Positions 5,332 to 8,900 of a DNA stretch of 8,900 nucleotides are shown in pieces; the first letter of the stretch is position 1; each line of letters begins with the position of its first letter. The position numbers and the translations under genes were made by a program. This DNA comes from an uncultured Bacilli bacterium (GTDB lineage: Bacteria > Bacillota_I > Bacilli_A > RF39 > UBA660): assembly GCA_947628245.1 (NCBI GenBank), contig CANQZH010000038.1:1-8900 (forward strand), in the 5' to 3' direction. The notes below the pieces were generated by a model. The model saw only the letters and a list, made by a program, of their open reading frames with translations, did not search any database and was not told the DNA's origin.

Positions 5332-6596
5332 TTGATTTTAATTTTCCTTATTTTATTGCTACAATCTTTACTCAATTATTAATAATTTATCTTTTTAGTT
5401 TATATTCTAGAATTAAAATTGGTGTAAAGTTAAGTTTTATACTTATTATTAGTGTATCATCTATTATTGAAAGTTTTCTTAGTATTCATTTAAAAGCACC
5501 GATTAATGCTTTTATATGTATGATTTATTTTATTTGTTTATTTAAATGGTTAACAAGGTTAAAATTAAAAGATATTTTCTTTTATATGTTAATTATTTGG
5601 TTATCTTCTATTTTAATTGATATAAGTTTAATGGTGATATTAAATATTATTCAATCAGTGTTTAATTATCATTTTAATGCTTTAATTGTAAAACCAGTAT
5701 GTACTGTAATATTGTGTATTATTTTGTTTATATTATCTAGATTGAAATGCATTAATAAATTAATTGATAAAGCTTATAATATTATTAGTAAAATATCTTA
5801 TGGCTATATGTATATTGTTTTAATAATTTTTTTATATTTTATTATAGATGTTATAGGTATAATTAATATTGAAAATAAAATGATTTTTATTATATTAATA
5901 TCAGTAGTTTTATTTACTTTAACGATTATTAAATTTATTATAAATAAATATGAGATAATTACTTTAAAAGAGACTAATAATCTTTTAATTAATAATAATG
6001 AATTTTTTATTAAATTAATAGAAGATTATCGAATTTTAAAACATAATTTAACTAGTCAGTTGTTAGGTATTAAATCAGTTTCAAATAAGAAATCTAAATT
6101 ATTAATTGATGATTTAATTAGGGGGTATAATGCAACTTTTTTATCTACTCAAAATATTAAAGATGTGCCTGCTGGGTTAAATGGGATTGTTTATGAAAAA
6201 CTTTATAATTTTAATCAAAAAGATTTAAAGGTTTTTGTTGAAAATAAGATTAAAAGTAAGATTTTTGATTCAATATCACCTAGAAGTTATAATTTATTAA
6301 GTGAGGCTTTAGGTGTAACTTTAGATAATGCTATAGAAGCTGCAAATAATAGTGAAGATAAAGTTGTATATTTAATTTTTTCAGAAGATGAAGATAAAAT
6401 TTTTATTGAAATAATGAATACTTTTACAGGAGTAATTGATTTAGATAAGATTGGAACAATTAATTATACTTCAAAGAAAAATGGTCAAGGATTAGGATTA
6501 TATTCTTTAATAGGTCGTAAGAAGTTACAAATTCAAACTAAAATAAAAAATAATATATTTAAAACTAAAATTATAATTAGTAAATATAAACAATAA
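5328..6596 (+). CDS. agrC: AgrC-type sensor histidine kinase (GHKL)
   Basis: This 422-aa membrane kinase is expected to sense the cyclic AgrD-derived peptide and phosphorylate AgrA. About seven hydrophobic segments fill residues 1-205, matching the polytopic peptide-sensing domain of AgrC. The phospho-acceptor is His239 in RILKHNLTSQ, the HPK10-type H-box that lacks a following proline. The ATPase domain shows the N box around Asn334 (LDNAIEAANNS) and the G box GQGLGL (386-391), with short spacing typical of this subfamily. It is translationally coupled to agrA through ATGA. Order A-C, with the peptide genes on the opposite strand, differs from the B-D-C-A order of staphylococci. The AT-rich, Ile/Leu-heavy sensor half is the least conserved part and likely determines peptide specificity. 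Confidence 0.9.
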   Translation: MIDFNFPYFIATIFTQLLIIYLFSLYSRIKIGVKLSFILIISVSSIIESFLSIHLKAPINAFICMIYFICLFKWLTRLKLKDIFFYMLIIWLSSILIDISLMVILNIIQSVFNYHFNALIVKPVCTVILCIILFILSRLKCINKLIDKAYNIISKISYGYMYIVLIIFLYFIIDVIGIINIENKMIFIILISVVLFTLTIIKFIINKYEIITLKETNNLLINNNEFFIKLIEDYRILKHNLTSQLLGIKSVSNKKSKLLIDDLIRGYNATFLSTQNIKDVPAGLNGIVYEKLYNFNQKDLKVFVENKIKSKIFDSISPRSYNLLSEALGVTLDNAIEAANNSEDKVVYLIFSEDEDKIFIEIMNTFTGVIDLDKIGTINYTSKKNGQGLGLYSLIGRKKLQIQTKIKNNIFKTKIIISKYKQ

Positions 6597-6631
6597 AAAA
6601 GATATCACTTTAAATTATGATATCCTTTTTT
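6595..6631. terminator. Bidirectional terminator between agrAC and agrBD
   Basis: GATATCA (6601-6607) and TGATATC (6618-6624) form a 7-bp stem, with A-runs on the left and CTTTTTT on the right. On both strands the stem is therefore followed by a U-tract, fitting the convergent genes on either side. Confidence 0.85.
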
Positions 6632-6636
6632 AATTA

Positions 6637-6747
6637 TTATAATAATTCATCATCAGCTTTAGGTTCATCTAAACAAAACCAAATACAAGCAGAAGATACT
6701 GAATTTGCAAAAAGACTTGCAATACCATTTAATAATGCTGCTAACAT
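6637..6747 (-). CDS. agrD: AgrD-type autoinducing peptide precursor, 36 aa
   Basis: A short ORF directly after agrB on the same strand. AAAGGAG (plus positions 6756-6762) lies eight bases before the ATG. The peptide has an amphipathic N-terminal leader (MLAALLNGIASLFANSVS), a core SACIWFC and an acidic tail beginning LDEPKADDE. This is the classical AgrD layout: AgrB would cut after the core and close a thiolactone between Cys21 and the new C-terminus, before the acidic tail is discarded. Assuming a five-residue ring, it would be C-I-W-F-C; a six-residue ring would add Leu. The second cysteine (Cys25) at or next to the ring-closing position is unusual. Identification rests on position, ribosome site and layout, because peptides this short diverge quickly. 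Confidence 0.88.
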   Translation of the reverse strand: MLAALLNGIASLFANSVSSACIWFCLDEPKADDELL

Positions 6748-6798
6748 TTTTTTCACTCCTTTCTTATTCTTTTCTTGTTTAAATCTATTTTAAAAAAT

Positions 6799-7404
6799 TT
6801 AAACCGTGGTTTTTTGATACACTTTATAATTATTATAAGGTGCTTTAAATAATTTATAGGTTAAGGGATTAATTACAATACTTTCAAAAATAAGGGCATA
6901 TAAGGTTGTATTAAGTAGTATTTGGCTTTTATAAAAATAATTAATTATATAAAAAATTATAATTATTAATAAAGATAATATTTTAGCTCTTATTCTTTTA
7001 TCTTTATGAATTAAAGGCCTTGATGAAGTATCAGCAGGTGCAAATAAAAGAAAAGATATAAAACCAAAGAGCCAAATAATATAAGTAATAGGTAATGGTA
7101 TTGAGATATATTTAATAAAGAAGCAGCCACCAATGTAAATAGGAATTGTTGTTATCCAACATTGCCATGTTTTTTTCGCGTGAATACCAAAACCGTATAA
7201 TCTAAATAAGGAATAAATAATAATTAATAAAAATAGTTCTTTTGTTAAATTTAAAATTAAAGCTAGAATAATTAATACTACTACTTTAGTTATGAGATTA
7301 TAAAAACCTTCTAAACCATATTTTAATTTTTTCTTATCTAAATTTGATAGTTCTTTTTTTGATTCAATTAATTTAATGGAATAATTTATAAACTTCTTTT
7401 TCAT
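6799..7404 (-). CDS. agrB: AgrB-type peptide-processing membrane protease
   Basis: AgrB cleaves the C-terminal tail of AgrD in the membrane and forms the thioester intermediate that yields the cyclic signal. This 201-aa protein has the usual length and several membrane helices. The diagnostic block RLYGFGIHAKKTWQC contains His75 and Cys82, with the same spacing as the catalytic His77 and Cys84 of Staphylococcus aureus AgrB. A second conserved block, APADTSSRPL, follows near residue 125. AGGAGG on the minus strand (7408-7413) supports the ATG. The agrD gene starts 51 bases after the stop, so the two form an operon. It diverges from the cold-shock gene and converges with agrAC. Confidence 0.95.
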   Translation of the reverse strand: MKKKFINYSIKLIESKKELSNLDKKKLKYGLEGFYNLITKVVVLIILALILNLTKELFLLIIIYSLFRLYGFGIHAKKTWQCWITTIPIYIGGCFFIKYISIPLPITYIIWLFGFISFLLFAPADTSSRPLIHKDKRIRAKILSLLIIIIFYIINYFYKSQILLNTTLYALIFESIVINPLTYKLFKAPYNNYKVYQKTTV

Positions 7405-7423
7405 ATTCCTCCTTTGCTTTTTT

Positions 7424-7429
7424 AGTATA
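7424..7429 (-). promoter_or_regulatory. Possible agrBD promoter -10
   Basis: On the minus strand TATACT occurs 20 bases before the agrB start. The best -35, TTCAAA (7449-7454), is 19 bases away and weak. No ACAGTT pair like that before agrA is present between 7405 and 7653, so this promoter may be constitutive rather than AgrA-activated. Confidence 0.35.
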
Positions 7430-7557
7430 TCATTAAAAAATTGATGATTTTGAATGTTGAAATAAAATGGTTCTTTTTTGGTTTAAAAAGCAAATAATTT
7501 ATTAAAATTTATTTTTTAAATTAATTTTAGACAATAAAAATAGGGTTTAAGACATTT

Positions 7558-7570
7558 TGTTATATATAAT
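7558..7570 (+). promoter_or_regulatory. Cold-shock gene promoter, extended -10
   Basis: TGTTATATA (7558-7566) overlaps a perfect TATAAT (7565-7570). No good -35 lies 16-18 bases upstream. Either hexamer would give a leader of about 80 bases before the ATG, in keeping with the long leaders of many csp genes. The rest of the 249-base divergent gap (7405-7653) holds nothing else I can name. Confidence 0.45.
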
Positions 7571-7601
7571 AAGTGGTTTGCTTTAAAATGGTATATGTCG
7601 T

Positions 7602-7613
7602 ACTTATATAAGT
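7602..7613. repeat. 12-bp palindrome in the csp leader
   Basis: ACTTATATAAGT is perfectly self-complementary and lies in the predicted leader of the cold-shock gene. It could be a regulator site or a temperature-sensitive RNA stem. AT-rich palindromes of this size also arise by chance. Confidence 0.35.
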
Positions 7614-7653
7614 TATGAAGCAGTAAAAAATGTAATAGGAAGGGAGTTTCATT

Positions 7654-7869
7654 ATGCTAAGAGGCAAGGTTAAGTGGTTTAACAATGCAAAAGGCTATGG
7701 GTTTATTGAATATGGTGACTTAGAAGATATCTTTGTTCATTATTCAGCTATTCGTAAAGACGGATATAAAACCCTAAAAGAAGGTGGCTATGTAGACTTT
7801 AAAATGATTGAAACAGTAAAAGGGCTACAAGCTTTAGATGTTGAAGAAATTGTACCTTCAGTCAACTAG
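7654..7869 (+). CDS. cspA: Cold-shock domain protein (CspA/CspB family)
   Basis: A 71-aa single cold-shock domain that binds single-stranded RNA and DNA and acts as an RNA chaperone in the cytoplasm. It opens with GKVKWFNNAKGYGFIEY, which contains RNP1 (residues 13-20), and RNP2 DIFVHYSAI follows at 25-33. The usual fifth-strand region ends in VDFKMIETVKGLQALDVEEI, with only a short extra tail. A strong GGAAGGGAG site precedes the ATG. It is a monocistronic unit with its own terminator. Codon use is less AT-biased than its neighbours (gcaaaaggctatggg), as is common for highly expressed genes. It may serve as a general rather than cold-specific chaperone, because such lineages often have few csp genes. 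Confidence 0.95.
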   Translation: MLRGKVKWFNNAKGYGFIEYGDLEDIFVHYSAIRKDGYKTLKEGGYVDFKMIETVKGLQALDVEEIVPSVN

Positions 7870-7895
7870 AAAACTGCTAAATAAGTAGTTTTTTT
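7870..7895 (+). terminator. Terminator of the cold-shock gene
   Basis: AAAACTGC (7870-7877), loop TAAATAA, GTAGTTTT (7885-7892): eight pairs with one G-U, then further T to 7895. It starts directly after the stop codon. Confidence 0.8.
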
Positions 7896-7904
7896 CTTTA
7901 CTTA

Positions 7905-7932
7905 TTGATAATTGTTTTGATACAATTATAGT
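7905..7932 (+). promoter_or_regulatory. hpf promoter with inverted repeat in the spacer
   Basis: TTGATA (7905-7910), a 16-base spacer and TATAGT (7927-7932) make a good sigma-A promoter. ATAATTGT (7908-7915) and ACAATTAT (7922-7929) form a perfect 8-bp inverted repeat that overlaps both hexamers, the position expected for a repressor operator. The TSS would be near 7939, next to the AGGAAGGTG ribosome site. Confidence 0.6.
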
Positions 7933-7947
7933 AAGGAAGGTGAAATA

Positions 7948-8469
7948 ATGAGAATTGATATTAGAGGGGATAAGGTTAAGGTAACTGATGCGATTAAAAG
8001 TTACATTAATGAAAAGATTGGAAGATTGGATCGTTATTTTGAGAATCCTGTTGAGATGAAAGCTTTTGTTGTTATTAGAGTTCGAAATAAAGATGAGATT
8101 ATTGAAGTTACTGTACCAGCTAATAAGTTTACTTTAAGAGCTGAAGTTTGTGACAATGATTTATATGCTGCTATTGATAAAGTTTCTGATAAGTTAGAAA
8201 GACAAATTAGAAAGAATAAGACAAGACTTAGAAAACAATTTAAAGAAGTTTTAAGAATTGAAATGGAAAATGATGAAGTTGAAGAAAATGAAAGTATTAT
8301 AGTTAAGAGAAAACAAATTGAGTTAAGACCTATGAGTGAAGAAGAAGCGATATTACAAATGGAATTAATTGATCATAATTTTTATTTATTTAAGGATAGT
8401 GAAACTGATAAGATTAGTGTTTTATATAAAAGAAGTGATGGGTCTTATGGTATTATTGAAGAAAACTAG
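7948..8469 (+). CDS. hpf: Long-form ribosome hibernation promoting factor
   Basis: HPF binds the 30S decoding region in slow growth, and the long form dimerises ribosomes into inactive 100S particles. This 173-aa protein has the N-terminal S30AE/HPF domain (about residues 1-100, RIDIRGDKVKVTDAIKSYI to LYAAIDKVSDKLERQIRK). An acidic linker follows (about 105-116). The C-terminal dimerisation domain (about 118-173) contains IVKRKQIELRPMSEEEAILQ, the HNFYLF block and YKRSDGSYGIIE. It is slightly shorter than the usual 180-190 aa, mainly in the linker. It is a single-gene unit with its own promoter and terminator. In many Bacillota hpf precedes secA; here it is followed by a surface-protein gene instead. 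Confidence 0.95.
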   Translation: MRIDIRGDKVKVTDAIKSYINEKIGRLDRYFENPVEMKAFVVIRVRNKDEIIEVTVPANKFTLRAEVCDNDLYAAIDKVSDKLERQIRKNKTRLRKQFKEVLRIEMENDEVEENESIIVKRKQIELRPMSEEEAILQMELIDHNFYLFKDSETDKISVLYKRSDGSYGIIEEN

Positions 8470-8493
8470 TTTTGAATAAAATTAGTTTTTTTT
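8462..8493 (+). terminator. Strong terminator of hpf
   Basis: AAAACTAGTTTT (8462-8473), loop GAAT, AAAATTAGTTTT (8478-8489): twelve pairs with one G-T, followed by four more T. The stem includes the hpf stop codon. Confidence 0.8.
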
Positions 8494-8504
8494 AACAAAA
8501 TCTA

Positions 8505-8532
8505 TTGACATAGGGGGGGGGGGTCATATGTT
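8505..8532 (+). promoter_or_regulatory. Promoter of the second surface-protein gene with a poly-G spacer
   Basis: TTGACA (8505-8510) is a perfect -35 box, and TATGTT (8527-8532) is the best -10, after a 16-base spacer. Eleven of those sixteen spacer bases are a G run. One more G would give the 17-base optimum; two fewer would give 14. Transcription would start near 8540, and AGGAAGG (8551-8557) lies seven bases before the ATG. Confidence 0.65.
8513..8523 (+). repeat. Poly-G tract, 11 bases
   Basis: An uninterrupted run of eleven G. No other G or C run in the window comes near this length, and the DNA around it is strongly AT-rich. Homopolymers of this kind change length by slipped-strand mispairing. 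Because the tract lies between -35 and -10, length changes would alter promoter strength rather than reading frame. Confidence 0.95.
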
Positions 8533-8564
8533 AAACTATATGTATAGTAAAGGAAGGTATAGCC

Positions 8565-8900
8565 ATGAAATTGGAAAGTTTTAAAGATAAGAAAGTAACA
8601 AGAAGAAAAATGATACTTATAAGTTTGGGAATAATAACTATAATAGGAGTATCATTATTACTATATAAAACTTATACTCAATTTAATGGTAAAGTTGATT
8701 TAGATAATAATGATGTTTTGTTTGGATTTTATAATGGTAATACTAGGTTAGATGAAATGCCTCAGAAAGGAAATGATGATAATCTAGTATTTGAAAAAGC
8801 AGAATGCGATAATGGAGCAAGTGTTGAATGGGATAATGAAAAATGGGCTCCCTTAGTAAAAGGATTAACAAAAACTAAAACAAAATGTACATTGTATTTT
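8565..8900 (+). CDS. Second membrane-anchored surface protein, paralogue of the first gene (3' partial)
   Basis: Only the first 112 residues are in the window. A basic cytoplasmic start (KDKKVTRRK) and a membrane helix (about residues 16-34, MILISLGIITIIGVSLLLY) are followed by an exported domain with the blocks FYNG, LDEMPQKGN, CDNGA and KWAPLVKGL. The last 24 visible bases are identical to 277-300. Base 8631 aligns with base 1, and the first gene carries about ten extra codons after the helix. Both cysteines of this part (CDNG and KCTLYF) are conserved between copies. There is no lipobox, so it is a signal-anchor protein rather than a lipoprotein. Codon endings are mixed: A-rich in the conserved parts and T-rich in the divergent insert around 8680-8745, which suggests mosaicism. 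Expression is probably phase-variable through the poly-G tract in its promoter. Confidence 0.88.
   Translation, partial: MKLESFKDKKVTRRKMILISLGIITIIGVSLLLYKTYTQFNGKVDLDNNDVLFGFYNGNTRLDEMPQKGNDDNLVFEKAECDNGASVEWDNEKWAPLVKGLTKTKTKCTLYF

Noticed and set aside
7571..7653. Riboswitch or T-box in the csp leader
   Set aside because: Only a short AT-rich palindrome is present; no conserved riboswitch or T-box elements were found.
1..8900. CRISPR array, tRNA, rRNA, transposase or reverse transcriptase
   Set aside because: No spaced repeat series, cloverleaf, rRNA segment, DDE/tyrosine recombinase or YxDD-type reverse-transcriptase protein was seen, so DGR assignment remains a hypothesis.

Overview
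The window comes from a very AT-rich, low-GC Gram-positive genome in the Bacillota, most likely a Bacilli-type gut lineage near Erysipelotrichales or RF39-like groups. That placement is inferred from gene content, codon use and the surface-protein family, not from a marker phylogeny. TGA works as a stop: it ends the rpiB and agrA genes inside ATGA overlaps, and Trp is TGG. The standard bacterial code therefore applies, not the Mycoplasma code. SpoIID and SpoIIQ indicate an endospore-forming ancestry.

Region 1 (1-1610) is the body of a large membrane-anchored surface protein whose start lies off the left edge, followed by a gene-free stretch. The last ~200 bases of the gene and the ~35 bases after it jump from about 23% to about 53% G+C. 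Codon endings switch from A/T to C/G. A 12-bp GC-rich hairpin without a U-tract begins five bases after the stop. This resembles the variable repeat and hairpin of a diversity-generating retroelement (DGR) target, or an imported cassette. No reverse transcriptase or template is in the window. A repeat cluster (TGAACAGATAA, two direct copies and one inverted) and a terminator close the region.

Region 2 (1649-4540) is a plus-strand group: an atypical RpiB/LacAB-type isomerase, a DUF1146/YwzB small membrane protein, the peptidoglycan hydrolase SpoIID, a SpoIIQ-type degenerate LytM protein, and an unrecognised 195-aa protein with a faint MreB-like stretch. The first three genes overlap or nearly overlap. 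The ywzB-spoIID-spoIIQ order matches the core of the Bacillus locus, but murA is absent from between them.

Region 3 (4552-7430) is a complete Agr-type peptide quorum-sensing module. Plus-strand agrA-agrC (LytTR response regulator and GHKL sensor kinase) converges on minus-strand agrB-agrD (peptide processing protease and a 36-aa prepeptide). A bidirectional terminator sits between them. The agrA promoter carries an ACAGTT inverted pair resembling AgrA/LytTR sites, which suggests positive autoregulation.

Region 4 (7550-8493) holds two single-gene units, a cold-shock protein and the long-form hibernation promoting factor, each with its own promoter and terminator.

Region 5 (8505-8900) starts a second copy of the surface-protein gene. 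Its promoter has a perfect TTGACA and a run of 11 G inside the -35/-10 spacer, a classical layout for phase-variable transcription. The two paralogues bracket the window, so the locus seems to combine on/off switching by the G tract with a possible sequence-diversified 3' module. Whether the Agr system controls these surface genes cannot be told from the sequence.
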